Source of the DNA: an uncultured Lachnospiraceae bacterium
Lineage (GTDB): Bacteria > Bacillota > Clostridia > Lachnospirales > Lachnospiraceae
Length of the DNA: 64,000 bases
Direction: 5' to 3'
Assembly (NCBI GenBank): GCA_910584205.1
Contig: CAJUAA010000002.1
Coordinates: 159,856-223,855 of the forward strand
In this document: piece after piece, positions 6,762 through 15,755 of the stretch
Layout: every line of letters starts with the position of its first letter
Numbering within the stretch: the stretch's first letter is position 1
The notes under the pieces: generated by a model
What the model was told of the DNA's origin: nothing
The model's input: the letters and a program-made list of their open reading frames with translations, nothing else
Databases searched by the model: none
Translations under genes and position numbers: made by a program

Positions 6762-9700
6762 ATGATCACCAATTTTGACTATTTGAAAAAAGAACCAAAA
6801 TTTGCTGCATTTGCGGATATTGCCGTCTCTGCGGAACGGATCATTCTTCTGGACCCGGAGGCAAGCATCATTAACTGCCGCAGAGCCATGGAATTTGCCC
6901 TGAAATGGATGTATTCCGTGGATTCAAATCTGGATATGCCTTATCAGGACAGTCTGCACAGTCTTATGAGCGCGGAGGAAGTTCGTCAGCTTGTTGGACC
7001 GGATATCTGGAAGCGGATGAATTACATACGCAGGAGCGGAAACGATGTGGCGCACTCAGGCAGAAAGCTGGGCAGAGAGGAGGCCATGCTCTGTCTGGAG
7101 AATCTTGCGGTATACCTGGATTTTCTTGCCTGCTGTTATTCTGAATGTTATACCGAACATATTTTCGACAAAACGCTGATAACCAGGCGGCAGGAACGGG
7201 CAAAGCGGTCAAAACAGGAAGCAGCAGAGACAAAAGAGCGGCTGGCACGGCAGCAGGAAGAACTGGATAAAAAGGAGCTGGATCTGAAGACCTTAATGGC
7301 AGAAAATGCTTCTCTGAAGGAAGAACTGTCTGCCAGAAGGCGGGAAAAGCTGGAAACCTATGTCCCGAAACCTCTTGACCTGTCGGAATATTCAACCCGG
7401 AAGCTGTACATAGATTCTATGCTTCGGGAAGCCGGCTGGACGGAAGGAAATGACTGGCTGAACGAAGTGGAGCTCCCGGGCATGCCCAACCGATCGGAAA
7501 CGGGACGTGCAGATTATGTACTGTATGATGACATGCACAGGCCTCTTGCCGTGATCGAGGCAAAACGTACCTGTGTGGATGTATCCAAAGGACGTCAGCA
7601 GGCAAAGCTTTATGCGGATATCATGGAACAGAAATATCATCGGAGGCCTGTGATATTTCTGACCAACGGTTTTGAGACGCATATCCTGGACGGGCAGTAT
7701 CCGGAACGAAAATGCGCTTCGATCTATTCCAAAAGAGATCTGGAAAAATGGTTTAATCTTTTGACTATGCGGACGAGTCTTGGACATGTGTCGGCAGACA
7801 GGCAGATCGCAGGACGCTATTATCAGGAAGCGGCGGTCCGGGCAGTCTGTGACAGTTTTGATCGAAAGAATCGGAGAAAAGCGCTTCTGGTTATGGCAAC
7901 CGGTTCCGGAAAGACCAGAACCGTGATTGCGTTGTGCAAGGCTCTGTTGGATGCGGGTTGGGTTAAAAATATTCTGTTTCTGGCAGATCGCAATTCGCTG
8001 GTCACACAGGCAAAGAGAAGCTTTGTGAACCTGCTCCCGAGCCTTTCCTGTACCAATCTGGTGGAGGAAAAGGATAATTATACAGCCCATGGTGTATTTT
8101 CCACGTATCAGACCATGATCCATTGCATTGATATGGTCAATGACAGAGAGGGCAGGCTTTTTACCAGCGGATATTTTGACCTTGTGATCTGTGATGAGGC
8201 GCACAGGTCGATATACAACAAATACAAGGATATTTTCAATTGGTTTGACGCGCCGCTCGTCGGGCTGACGGCGACTCCGAAAGATGAGATTGATAAAAAT
8301 ACCTATGAAATTTTTGAACTGGAAAACGGGATTCCGACCTATGGCTATGATCTGGCGCAGGCAGTGAAGGACGGCTATCTGGTAGACTATTTTTCCGTGG
8401 AAAGCAGACTGAAGTTCATGGAACAGGGAATCGTCTATGAGGAACTGTCCGAGGAAGATCGGGAGGCATACGAGGAAACCTTCGGAGATGAAGATGGTAA
8501 AATATCGGAAAGTATCGGTGCCGCTGCGCTGAATACCTGGATTTTCAATGAAGATACGATTCGGCAGGCGCTCCATATTCTTATGACCAATGGTTTGAAA
8601 GTGGATTATGGTCAAAAGCTTGGAAAGACCATTATTTTTGCAAAAAATCATGATCATGCGGAAAAAATTCATCAGGTTTTTTTGAAAGAATATCCGCATC
8701 TGCCGGATTTTACGAAAGTCATTGACAATTACATGTCCTATGCGCAAAACGCCATTGATGAATTTTCCGAGGCGGGAAAAATGCCTCAGATCGCGATATC
8801 TGTAGATATGCTGGATACAGGAATCGATATTCCGGAAGTGCTGAATCTGGTCTTTTTCAAAAAGGTGATGAGCAGGGCAAAGTTCTGGCAGATGATCGGC
8901 CGGGGAACCAGACTCTGTCCGATGCTGATGGATGGAGAAGATAAAACCAAATTCTATATTTTTGATTTTTGTGGAAATTTTGAATTTTTCCGTTTGAACA
9001 AAGGAAAAGCAGCAGTGAATACAATGGCTCTTCAGGGAGCTGTTTTCAGTCTGAAATTTGATATTGCCTACAAGCTTCAGGCGCTTGAATATCAGACGGA
9101 TCATCTGACTGCCTACAGAGATGCGCTTGTGAAACAGATGAGCGCAAAGGTGCAGGAGCTGGAAAGAGGGAGTTTTGCGGTAAAACAGCATTTGAAATAT
9201 GTGGATCTGTATGCAGCGGAAGAAGGGTATCAGTGTCTGAATTATGCAGACACACTGCTTATAAGAGAGGAGGTTGCTCCGCTGATTCAGCCGGACCAGG
9301 AAGAAGCCAGTGCGGTGCGTTTTGACGCGTTGATGTATGGGATCGAACTGGCGTATCTGACAGGGAAACCGCATGGAAGAGCACGGGGCGATCTGATGAA
9401 ACGGGTTCGCGGAATTGCGGATGTGGCGAATATACCGGAAATACAGGCGCAGAGGGACCTGATTCAGAAGATTCTGGATACCGATTACATGGAACGGGCG
9501 GGCATTCATGAATTTGAGGAAATACGTGAACGACTGCGCGGCCTGATGAAATATATTCCTAAACAGTATATCCGTTATGATACCAGTTTTGAGGATGACC
9601 TGCTGTCTGTGGAACGGAAAGAGGCAGAACTTGAAAATGATGAATTGAATCATTACAAGGCGAAAGCGGAATATTATATCCGACAGCATCAGGATCATCT

Positions 9701-10106
9701 GGTGATCGCAAAACTGCGGACCAATCAGCCATTGACCAGTACGGACATGCAGGCGCTGGAAGAACTTCTCTGGAAAGAGATTGGGACAAGACAGGACTAT
9801 GAAAGGGAGATCGGGACAAAGCCCTTGGGAGAATTTGTCCGTGAGATCGTGGGACTGGATATGAACGCGGCAAAGGAAGCGTTTTCAGAGTATCTTGAGG
9901 ACAGCAGTCTGGACAGCCGTCAGATTTATTTTGTCAATCAGATTCTGGAATATATTGTGCAGAACAGGATGATGAAGGATTTGTCGGTGCTGCAGGAACC
10001 GCCTTTTACGGATCAGGGAAGTGTTGTGGAGATATTCACGGACCAGAAGCTATGGACAGGAATACGGAATGTGATCAATCAGATCAATACCAATACTGTG
10101 GCATAA
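6762..10106 (+). CDS. hsdR: Type I restriction enzyme R subunit HsdR
   Basis: 1114 residues. Order of parts: an N-terminal DUF4145-like helical domain (about 1-125), a coiled coil (about 145-205), a PD-(D/E)xK nuclease domain ('GRADYVLYD' then 'AVIEAKRT', Asp about 249, Glu about 266, Lys about 268), a superfamily 2 translocase with Walker A 'MATGSGKTRT' (about 377-386), 'ICDEAHRS' (about 475-482), 'LTATPK', and the second RecA lobe 'SVDMLDTGIDIPEVLNLVFF' and 'QMIGRGTRLCP'; then an EcoEI-type C-terminal domain that binds HsdM/HsdS. All motifs look intact. It has a GGAGG site and its own promoter. It translocates DNA and cuts unmodified sites. Confidence 0.95.
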   Translation: MITNFDYLKKEPKFAAFADIAVSAERIILLDPEASIINCRRAMEFALKWMYSVDSNLDMPYQDSLHSLMSAEEVRQLVGPDIWKRMNYIRRSGNDVAHSGRKLGREEAMLCLENLAVYLDFLACCYSECYTEHIFDKTLITRRQERAKRSKQEAAETKERLARQQEELDKKELDLKTLMAENASLKEELSARRREKLETYVPKPLDLSEYSTRKLYIDSMLREAGWTEGNDWLNEVELPGMPNRSETGRADYVLYDDMHRPLAVIEAKRTCVDVSKGRQQAKLYADIMEQKYHRRPVIFLTNGFETHILDGQYPERKCASIYSKRDLEKWFNLLTMRTSLGHVSADRQIAGRYYQEAAVRAVCDSFDRKNRRKALLVMATGSGKTRTVIALCKALLDAGWVKNILFLADRNSLVTQAKRSFVNLLPSLSCTNLVEEKDNYTAHGVFSTYQTMIHCIDMVNDREGRLFTSGYFDLVICDEAHRSIYNKYKDIFNWFDAPLVGLTATPKDEIDKNTYEIFELENGIPTYGYDLAQAVKDGYLVDYFSVESRLKFMEQGIVYEELSEEDREAYEETFGDEDGKISESIGAAALNTWIFNEDTIRQALHILMTNGLKVDYGQKLGKTIIFAKNHDHAEKIHQVFLKEYPHLPDFTKVIDNYMSYAQNAIDEFSEAGKMPQIAISVDMLDTGIDIPEVLNLVFFKKVMSRAKFWQMIGRGTRLCPMLMDGEDKTKFYIFDFCGNFEFFRLNKGKAAVNTMALQGAVFSLKFDIAYKLQALEYQTDHLTAYRDALVKQMSAKVQELERGSFAVKQHLKYVDLYAAEEGYQCLNYADTLLIREEVAPLIQPDQEEASAVRFDALMYGIELAYLTGKPHGRARGDLMKRVRGIADVANIPEIQAQRDLIQKILDTDYMERAGIHEFEEIRERLRGLMKYIPKQYIRYDTSFEDDLLSVERKEAELENDELNHYKAKAEYYIRQHQDHLVIAKLRTNQPLTSTDMQALEELLWKEIGTRQDYEREIGTKPLGEFVREIVGLDMNAAKEAFSEYLEDSSLDSRQIYFVNQILEYIVQNRMMKDLSVLQEPPFTDQGSVVEIFTDQKLWTGIRNVINQINTNTVA

Positions 10107-10154
10107 GTCCGGAGGATGCAGATTTTGAAATGAGCTGAAATGATGATTAAGGTC

Positions 10155-10183
10155 TTGTCAGATTCAGCAAAAGGGTTTATAAT
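10155..10183 (+). promoter_or_regulatory. Predicted promoter of the thiamin operon
   Basis: TTGTCA at 10155-10160 and TATAAT at 10178-10183 with a 17-bp spacer. Transcription would begin about 15 bp before the TPP aptamer. Confidence 0.65.
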
Positions 10184-10205
10184 ATTTTTGTCAACAAAGT
10201 ATATG

Positions 10206-10300
10206 GAAATGGGGAGCTGACTGGAAGTCGGCTGAGAGGGGACTGAACTGTTCCGACCCAAAACCTGATTTGGATAATGCCAACGTAGGGATACATAGCT
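10206..10300 (+). promoter_or_regulatory. TPP riboswitch (THI element)
   Basis: The aptamer signature is clear: GGGGAGC near the start, GGCTGAGAGGGG, a variable arm, GACCC, then ACCTGATTTGGATAATGCCA and ACGTAGGGA. These are the conserved pyrimidine- and pyrophosphate-sensing halves of the THI box. It lies upstream of thiW-thiM-thiD-thiC. Together with the terminator directly after it, it should reduce transcription when thiamin pyrophosphate is abundant. Confidence 0.95.
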
Positions 10301-10310
10301 GATGATGTAA

Positions 10311-10335
10311 AGAGGTGCCTGCGGCACCTCTTTTT
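10311..10335 (+). terminator. Intrinsic terminator, likely the TPP riboswitch expression platform
   Basis: Stem AGAGGTGCC / GGCACCTCT with a 3-nt loop, followed by TTTTT. It starts about 10 nt after the aptamer. Confidence 0.85.
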
Positions 10336-10373
10336 GTATCAACAGGAAAGGATGTCATAATAAGGCTCCTTAA

Positions 10374-10406
10374 AAACAGGCAGTTTCCGAACTGCCTGTT
10401 TTTTTC
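10374..10406 (+). terminator. Second intrinsic terminator in the thi leader
   Basis: Stem AAACAGGCAGT / ACTGCCTGTTT with a 6-nt loop (TTCCGA), followed by further Ts. It lies 40 bp after the riboswitch terminator and 60 bp before thiW, so readthrough of two terminators would be needed. See findings. Confidence 0.8.
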
Positions 10407-10467
10407 CGGGATTTTGGCAGAACTCCAGTACTGCTTATGCAGCGGAATTAAAAGAAGGAGTGATTGA

Positions 10468-10980
10468 ATGATGAATCAAAACAATGCAGCAAAGAAACTG
10501 GCAATGGCAGGTGTACTGACAGCCCTGGCAGTTGCCGGAAGCCTGGTGAGCTTTCCGGTAGCGGGAAGCAAATGTGCCCCGGTCCAGCATATGGTGAATG
10601 TACTGGCGGCTATTCTCCTGGGTCCCTGGTGGAGTGTGGGGATTGCCTTTTGTGCAAGCCTGCTTCGGAATCTGATGGGTATTGGAAGTCTGATGGCGTT
10701 TCCGGGAAGCATGGTGGGAGCTTTCTGCTGCGGCATGGTCTATGCAGGGTTTAAGAATGTCCCTTTCACCTGTCTGGCGGAAGCAGCTGGCACAGGTATT
10801 TTGGGAGCCCTGGCAGCCTATCCGGCAGCAAAACTTCTTATGGGGGCAGAACCGGCGGGGTTGTTTGTCTATGTAGTTCCGTTCCTGGTTTCCACGGCAG
10901 CCGGAAGCATTCTGGCTTATCTGCTGGTGACCGTGTTGGAAAAGGGCAAAGTTCTGGCACAGGTACAGGGAGCACGCTGA
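10468..10980 (+). CDS. thiW: ThiW, predicted thiazole-precursor ECF transporter S component
   Basis: 170 residues, hydrophobic, with about five membrane segments. The family pattern 'KLAMAGVLTALAVAGSLVSF', 'GSKCAPVQHMVNVLAAILLG' and 'LMAFPGSMVGAFCCGM' matches ThiW, the substrate-binding membrane subunit that captures hydroxyethylthiazole for an energy-coupling-factor transporter. AAGAAGGAG precedes the start. It leads a TPP-riboswitch operon and is followed at once by thiM, which phosphorylates the same thiazole, so uptake and activation are coupled. The shared ECF ATPases are not in the window. Confidence 0.9.
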   Translation: MMNQNNAAKKLAMAGVLTALAVAGSLVSFPVAGSKCAPVQHMVNVLAAILLGPWWSVGIAFCASLLRNLMGIGSLMAFPGSMVGAFCCGMVYAGFKNVPFTCLAEAAGTGILGALAAYPAAKLLMGAEPAGLFVYVVPFLVSTAAGSILAYLLVTVLEKGKVLAQVQGAR

Positions 10981-10984
10981 AACG

Positions 10985-11836
10985 ATGGAGCAGTATAAAA
11001 AGAACGGCCCGAAGATTCACTGTCTGACCAATCCGGTTGTGATGCAGGATACAGCCAATCTGCTGCTGGCGGCCGGGGGAAGCGCCATTATGGCTCAGGC
11101 CCCGGAGGAAGTAGAGGAAGTCACATCCTTTTGCCAGGCTGCACTTCTCAATACCGGAGTTCCGGATGAGGCAAAGTTTAAAGCCTGCGTCTTGGCAGGA
11201 AAACGTGCAAACGCACTGGGACATCCGGTGGTACTGGATCCCGTAGGCGCAGGCGCCAGCAGATTCCGGCAGAAAGGACTGGAACAGATTCTTTCCCAGG
11301 TAAAAGTTTCAATCATTCGATGTAACCAGGAAGAAGCCTGTACCCTGCTTCGCATGAAAAACAAGAACAGTAATTCCTTTGGAGAAACGGAAATGACGGA
11401 TGAAGAATCCCCGAAAATTCCCATAAAAAGGACCGCGGGAGGGGTGGAAAGTCAGATAGATCTTGAGGATTCAAAGCTTCGGATGCTGGCCGGACAATTG
11501 AGTGAAGCTTATTCCTGCACTGTCCTTATAAGCGGAAAAAAGGATGCGGTTTCTGACGGAAAAGACACTTGTCTGATTGCCGGAGGAACAGAACGGATGA
11601 GCCGTCTTACAGGAGGGGGCTGTATGCTGTCTGCCCTGTGCGCTCTGTTTTGCGGCTGTGGATACGAGCCCTATACGGCGGCATGGAGGGCCGGAGAACT
11701 GTGGAAAGAGAGTGCCAGGAGGGCAGAAATGCAAAATTCAGGGACAGTTGGCATCGGAAGTTTCCACGCTTATCTGTTTGATGCGGTAGAGGAACTTTGC
11801 CGCAGCAAAGATGAAAGGGGGGAGGGAAAAAGATGA
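10985..11836 (+). CDS. thiM: Hydroxyethylthiazole kinase ThiM, with an internal insertion
   Basis: 283 residues; phosphorylates 4-methyl-5-(2-hydroxyethyl)thiazole in thiamin salvage. 'KIHCLTNPVVMQDTANLLLA', 'MAQAPEEVEEV', 'VVLDPVGAGASRFR' and the active-site 'LTGGGCMLSALCALF' (catalytic Cys) are all present. Between 'CNQEEACTLL' and 'LAGQLSEAY' it has about 40 polar residues (about 117-160) replacing the usual short 'KGVDS' loop; part still reads GGVESQ. Most ThiM proteins are about 265-270 residues. It starts 4 bp after thiW and overlaps thiD by 4 bp, so the operon is tightly coupled. Confidence 0.92.
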   Translation: MEQYKKNGPKIHCLTNPVVMQDTANLLLAAGGSAIMAQAPEEVEEVTSFCQAALLNTGVPDEAKFKACVLAGKRANALGHPVVLDPVGAGASRFRQKGLEQILSQVKVSIIRCNQEEACTLLRMKNKNSNSFGETEMTDEESPKIPIKRTAGGVESQIDLEDSKLRMLAGQLSEAYSCTVLISGKKDAVSDGKDTCLIAGGTERMSRLTGGGCMLSALCALFCGCGYEPYTAAWRAGELWKESARRAEMQNSGTVGIGSFHAYLFDAVEELCRSKDERGEGKR

Positions 11837-12627
11837 AAACAGCATTGACAATCGCCGGAAGTGATTCCGGCGGAGGCGCCGGTATCCAGGCGGATATCAA
11901 GACCATGACAGCTTATGGCGTATATGCCATGAGTGCCATAGGGGCCTTGACCGCCCAGAATACGACCGGCGTATACGGGATTATGGAGACGCCTCCGGAG
12001 TTTCTGGGCAGACAACTGGATGCGGTTTTTACCGATATTTATCCGGATGCCATTAAGATTGGTATGCTGCCCTCAAGAGAGGGAATCCGGGTTGTTGGGG
12101 AAAAATTAAGGCAATATCAGGGAAAGCATATTGTTTTGGACCCGGTCATAGCGGCGACCAGCGGTTCCAGACTGGTAGAAAGACCGGCGGTGGAAGTTCT
12201 TAAGGAAGAACTGTTTCCATTGGCGGAACTGATTACCCCCAATATTCCGGAGACAGAGGTTTTAACCGGTTTAACCGTAAGAACCCATGAGGATATGGAA
12301 CGGGCAGCCAGAAAGCTTTATGAAAACTGGCATGTAAACGTTCTCTGCAAAGGAGGGCATCTGGCAGATACGGCGGATGATCTGCTTTATGAAAATGGAC
12401 AGGCTTACTGGATTCGGGGCGAACGGATCGAGAATCCCAATACCCATGGGACCGGCTGCACTCTTTCCAGTGCGATTGCAGCCGGACTGGCGCTTGGATT
12501 GGAACTTCGGGAAGCAGTGGAGACGGCAAAGGCGTATTTGACCGGAGCTTTGAAGCAGGGTCTGAATCTTGGGGCGGGAAGCGGCCCTCTCAATCATATG
12601 TATGGAATCAGAACGTATTTTGGTTAA
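11833..12627 (+). CDS. thiD: Hydroxymethylpyrimidine/phosphomethylpyrimidine kinase ThiD
   Basis: 264 residues, the normal length for this ribokinase-fold enzyme, which phosphorylates HMP and HMP-P to HMP-PP. 'TIAGSDSGGGAGIQADIKTM' at the N-terminus, 'IKIGMLPS', 'VLDPVIAATSGSRL' and 'NPNTHGTGCTLSSAIAAGLA' (anion hole and catalytic Asp/His region) are intact. Its ATG overlaps the thiM stop (ATGA) and AAAGGGGGGAGG precedes it. It supplies HMP-PP for joining to the thiazole phosphate made by ThiM; a thiE gene for that joining is not in the window. Confidence 0.95.
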   Translation: MKTALTIAGSDSGGGAGIQADIKTMTAYGVYAMSAIGALTAQNTTGVYGIMETPPEFLGRQLDAVFTDIYPDAIKIGMLPSREGIRVVGEKLRQYQGKHIVLDPVIAATSGSRLVERPAVEVLKEELFPLAELITPNIPETEVLTGLTVRTHEDMERAARKLYENWHVNVLCKGGHLADTADDLLYENGQAYWIRGERIENPNTHGTGCTLSSAIAAGLALGLELREAVETAKAYLTGALKQGLNLGAGSGPLNHMYGIRTYFG

Positions 12628-12655
12628 GTCAAAAAGGATAAATGGAGGAAAAAAG

Positions 12656-13966
12656 ATGAATTCGTATACAACACAAATGGACGCGGCAAGAAAAGGGATT
12701 GTAACCCCGCAGATAGAGACAGTAGCAAAAAAAGAACAGATGCCGGTAGAACAGCTTATGAAGCTTGTGGCGGAGGGAAAGGCTGCCATTCCGGCCAATA
12801 AGCATCATACGTGTCTGGAGCCCGAGGGAGTCGGCAGTATGCTCCGCACCAAGATCAATGTAAACCTGGGCGTATCCAGAGACTGTAAGGATTACAATAT
12901 TGAGATGGAAAAGGTAATGAGTGCGGTGAAGCTGGGGGCGGAAGCCATCATGGATCTGTCCAGCCATGGAAATACCCAGCCGTTCCGCCAGAAACTCACC
13001 CGTGAATGCCCTGCTATGATTGGGACGGTTCCGGTCTATGACAGCGTCATTCATTATCAAAGAGATCTGGCCACCTTAACGGCAAAGGACTTTATAGATG
13101 TAGTACGGCTTCATGCGGAGGACGGGGTGGATTTTGTAACCCTGCACTGCGGTATTACGAGGAAGACCATCGAACAGATTCGGATGCACAGGCGGAAGAT
13201 GAATATAGTAAGCCGGGGAGGAAGCCTGGTATTTGCCTGGATGAGCATGACCGGTGAGGAAAACCCCTTCTATGAGTATTATGATGAAATTCTGGAAATA
13301 TGCGAGGCCCATGACGTTACCATTTCCCTGGGGGACGCCTGCCGTCCCGGCTGCCTGGCTGATGCCACGGATGTATGCCAGATCGAAGAACTGGTACGCC
13401 TGGGGGAACTGACCAGACGTGCATGGGAGCATAATGTACAGGTTATGGTAGAGGGGCCGGGACACGTACCCCTTGATCAGGTGGCGGCTAACATGGAGGT
13501 GCAGAAAAGCATCTGCATGGACGCGCCCTTTTATGTATTGGGGCCTTTGGTGACGGATATTGCACCGGGATACGATCACATCACTGCCGCTATCGGCGGA
13601 GCAGTGGCAGCCATGAGCGGAGCGGCGTTCCTCTGCTATGTGACTCCGGCGGAGCATCTGGCGCTTCCCAATGTGGAGGATGTAAAGCAGGGAATTATCG
13701 CTTCTAAAATCGCAGCCCATGCGGCGGATATCGCAAAAGGAATTCCCGGGGCAAGAAATATGGATGACAAAATGGCGGAAGCCCGCCAGGCGCTGGACTG
13801 GGATGCTCAGTTTGCCTGCGCCCTGGACCCGGATACAGCCAGGGCAATCCGGGATGCGCGTCTGCCGGAGGATGATCACAGCGATACCTGCAGCATGTGC
13901 GGGAAGTTCTGTGCGGTGAGAAGCATGAATAAGGCCCTTGCAGGGGAATATATCGATATACTGTAA
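12656..13966 (+). CDS. thiC: Phosphomethylpyrimidine synthase ThiC
   Basis: 436 residues from the ATG at 12656, chosen because ATGGAGGAAAAA precedes it. ThiC is the radical SAM enzyme that converts aminoimidazole ribotide to HMP-P. 'NVNLGVSRDCKDYNIEMEKV', 'MDLSSHGN', 'DFVTLHCGI', 'SLGDACRPGCL', 'VMVEGPGHVPLDQV' and the C-terminal cluster motif 'CSMCGKFCAVR' are visible. The Cys spacing is CX2CX3C, one residue shorter than the CX2CX4C I expect in proteobacterial ThiC; it may be normal for the short clostridial form. It lacks the N-terminal extension of plant and proteobacterial enzymes. Confidence 0.95.
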   Translation: MNSYTTQMDAARKGIVTPQIETVAKKEQMPVEQLMKLVAEGKAAIPANKHHTCLEPEGVGSMLRTKINVNLGVSRDCKDYNIEMEKVMSAVKLGAEAIMDLSSHGNTQPFRQKLTRECPAMIGTVPVYDSVIHYQRDLATLTAKDFIDVVRLHAEDGVDFVTLHCGITRKTIEQIRMHRRKMNIVSRGGSLVFAWMSMTGEENPFYEYYDEILEICEAHDVTISLGDACRPGCLADATDVCQIEELVRLGELTRRAWEHNVQVMVEGPGHVPLDQVAANMEVQKSICMDAPFYVLGPLVTDIAPGYDHITAAIGGAVAAMSGAAFLCYVTPAEHLALPNVEDVKQGIIASKIAAHAADIAKGIPGARNMDDKMAEARQALDWDAQFACALDPDTARAIRDARLPEDDHSDTCSMCGKFCAVRSMNKALAGEYIDIL

Positions 13967-14024
13967 CCGACGACATCCCGCGCAGCAGAATCAAGATGAT
14001 TTGGAAAGGATATGCAGTTTCCAT

Positions 14025-14053
14025 TTGACAAGAAATTGACAGAGTTTTATAAT
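14025..14053 (+). promoter_or_regulatory. Predicted promoter of rex
   Basis: TTGACA at 14025-14030 and TATAAT at 14048-14053 with a 17-bp spacer, a consensus sigma-A promoter. A second TTGACA lies at 14036. Confidence 0.75.
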
Positions 14054-14087
14054 AAGAATTAATAATGAGTATTTGGAGGCGGCATCT

Positions 14088-14726
14088 ATGGAAGAAAGAC
14101 AGATATCGAAAGCAGTGATTAAAAGGCTGCCAAGGTATTACCGGTATCTGGGAGAGATATTAAACAACGGAGTCGAGCGCATTTCTTCCGGGGAGCTGAG
14201 CAGCAGGATGCAGGTGACCGCATCGCAGATTCGTCAGGATCTGAACAATTTCGGGGGATTTGGCCAGCAGGGATATGGGTATAATGTAAAGTATCTGTAT
14301 GACGAGATCGGAAAGATACTGGGCGTGGACCGGTGCCATCCGATGATTATCATCGGAGGCGGCAATTTTGGACATGCACTGGCAAACTACGATTTTGAGA
14401 AGAACGGATTTGTCACGAAGGCGATCTTCGATGTGCGTCCGGAGCTGGACGGGACGTCGATCCGGGGAATTCCGGTCATGATGATGGACCAGCTGGAGGC
14501 TTTTCTGGAAAAAGAACCGGTGGAGATCGCCGTTCTGACCCTGCCCAAGAGCAGGGTGGTGGAAGTGGCGCATCGCCTGACGCGCTGCGGCATCAGGGCT
14601 TTCTGGAATTTCGCACATCTGGATCTGGATGTGCCGGACGATGTGGTTGTGGAGAATGTCCATCTGGTGGACAGTCTGATGCAGCTTTCTTACCGCATCA
14701 GCAATGCAGAGGAGGATCAGGCATAG
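14088..14726 (+). CDS. rex: Redox-sensing transcriptional repressor Rex
   Basis: 212 residues from the ATG at 14088 (GGAGGC 6 bp upstream); an in-frame TTG at 14073 lacks such a site. An N-terminal winged helix ('ISKAVIKRLPRYYRYLGEI', 'SGELSSRMQVTASQIRQDLN', 'FGGFGQQGYGYNV') is followed by a Rossmann domain with 'IIIGGGNFGHALANY' for NADH. 'TLPKSRVVEVAHRLTRCGI' and 'FWNFAHLDLDVPDDVVVENV' complete the family pattern. Rex senses the NADH/NAD ratio and represses fermentation and reductive genes in anaerobes. The strong promoter and monocistronic-looking position suit a regulator. Confidence 0.95.
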   Translation: MEERQISKAVIKRLPRYYRYLGEILNNGVERISSGELSSRMQVTASQIRQDLNNFGGFGQQGYGYNVKYLYDEIGKILGVDRCHPMIIIGGGNFGHALANYDFEKNGFVTKAIFDVRPELDGTSIRGIPVMMMDQLEAFLEKEPVEIAVLTLPKSRVVEVAHRLTRCGIRAFWNFAHLDLDVPDDVVVENVHLVDSLMQLSYRISNAEEDQA

Positions 14727-14816
14727 GATTCAGACATGACAGGGCTGTCATAAAATGCAGGACGGGGCAGGAACTGCCCGGACTGTGTTTTAAGGCAGCT
14801 TTCTGTATGGGCGCAG

Positions 14817-15755
14817 ATGATTGACAGGCAGAGGATGATTAGATGGAAGGAGGGCATTCGCAACAAAATGCAGACAGGAGAATATAGTAAAACAGGGCCA
14901 AAGATTCTGGAACGGCTTCCGGCCAGAATCTCCCGTTCCAACAAAGGAACCTACGGTAAAGTACTGTGTATCGCCGGGAGCCTGAATATGGCGGGAGCGG
15001 CTTATCTGTGCGCCTGTGCGGCTTACCGGACCGGCGCCGGCCTGGTGCGGGTGGTGACGCCGGAAGAGAACCGGGTCATCCTGCAGAGCCTGCTGCCGGA
15101 AGCACTGCTCACCACGTTTGATACGGAGGATCCGGATCTGGACCGGATCCTGGAGGCGTTTCGGTGGGCGGACGTGGCTGCTGTGGGTCCCGGGCTTGGA
15201 AAGGCGCCCTGGGCGTATGAACTGACCCGGCTGGCGCTGGAGCGCTTTCAGGGGCCGCTGGTGGTGGATGCGGACGGCCTGAACCATCTGGCCGGGCATA
15301 TGGAACTTCTGAAGCCCCGCAGGGACGGGGTGATCGTGACGCCTCACCCGGGGGAATTCAAAAGGCTGACCGGCCTGTCCATGCCGGAAATTCTGTCGGA
15401 TATCCCCGGCCACGCCGTGCGCTTCGCAGCCGAACACCAGTGCGTCTGCGTCCTGAAGGACGCGCTTTCCGCCGTCGCTGCCCCGTCCGGGAGCTGCCAT
15501 GTGAATACGACCGGGAACAACGGCATGTCCACAGGCGGAAGCGGGGACGTGCTGACCGGGATACTGGCGGGCCTTCTGGCGCAGAAGCTGCCGGCTTCCG
15601 AGGCGGCGGTCCTCGGCGTCTGGCTCCATGGAAGGGCAGGGGATCTGGCAGCCGAAAAGGAGGGCGTATACGGCATGATGGCGCGGCATCTTCTGGAATA
15701 TCTGCCAAAGGCCATGAGAAGAGAGGAAGAGACGGAGGAAAAGGACAGACCATGA
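14817..15755 (+). CDS. nnrD: ADP/ATP-dependent NAD(P)H-hydrate dehydratase (NnrD-type, C-terminal domain only)
   Basis: 312 residues; ribokinase-like YjeF C-terminal domain that repairs hydrated NAD(P)H. 'KGTYGKVLCIAGSLNMAGAA', 'RTGAGLVRVVTPEENR', 'VGPGLGK', 'LVVDADGLNHLA', 'VTPHPGEFKRL' and 'NNGMSTGGSGDVLTGILAGL' (catalytic Asp) are present. The N-terminal epimerase domain found in bifunctional Nnr proteins is missing, so an epimerase would be encoded elsewhere. A later start at 14868 (MQTGEYSKTG) is possible. It overlaps alr by 4 bp, a common pairing in Firmicutes. Confidence 0.92.
   Translation: MIDRQRMIRWKEGIRNKMQTGEYSKTGPKILERLPARISRSNKGTYGKVLCIAGSLNMAGAAYLCACAAYRTGAGLVRVVTPEENRVILQSLLPEALLTTFDTEDPDLDRILEAFRWADVAAVGPGLGKAPWAYELTRLALERFQGPLVVDADGLNHLAGHMELLKPRRDGVIVTPHPGEFKRLTGLSMPEILSDIPGHAVRFAAEHQCVCVLKDALSAVAAPSGSCHVNTTGNNGMSTGGSGDVLTGILAGLLAQKLPASEAAVLGVWLHGRAGDLAAEKEGVYGMMARHLLEYLPKAMRREEETEEKDRP

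Noticed and set aside
1..7000. Inverted repeats for classical hsdS inversion
   Set aside because: I looked for the reverse complement of the 14-bp repeat (AAATCGGGATTTGA) and found none; the two copies are direct, which fits excision or insertion rather than inversion within this window.
7392..9698. Very long open frame antisense to hsdR (768 codons)
   Set aside because: It mirrors the coding frame of a clear HsdR, has no ribosome binding site, and its translation is rich in His, Arg, Phe and Ile without domain patterns.
14025..14087. Rex operator in the rex promoter (autoregulation)
   Set aside because: A/T-rich partial palindromes are present, but none matches the TTGTTAA-N4-TTAACAA type closely enough.
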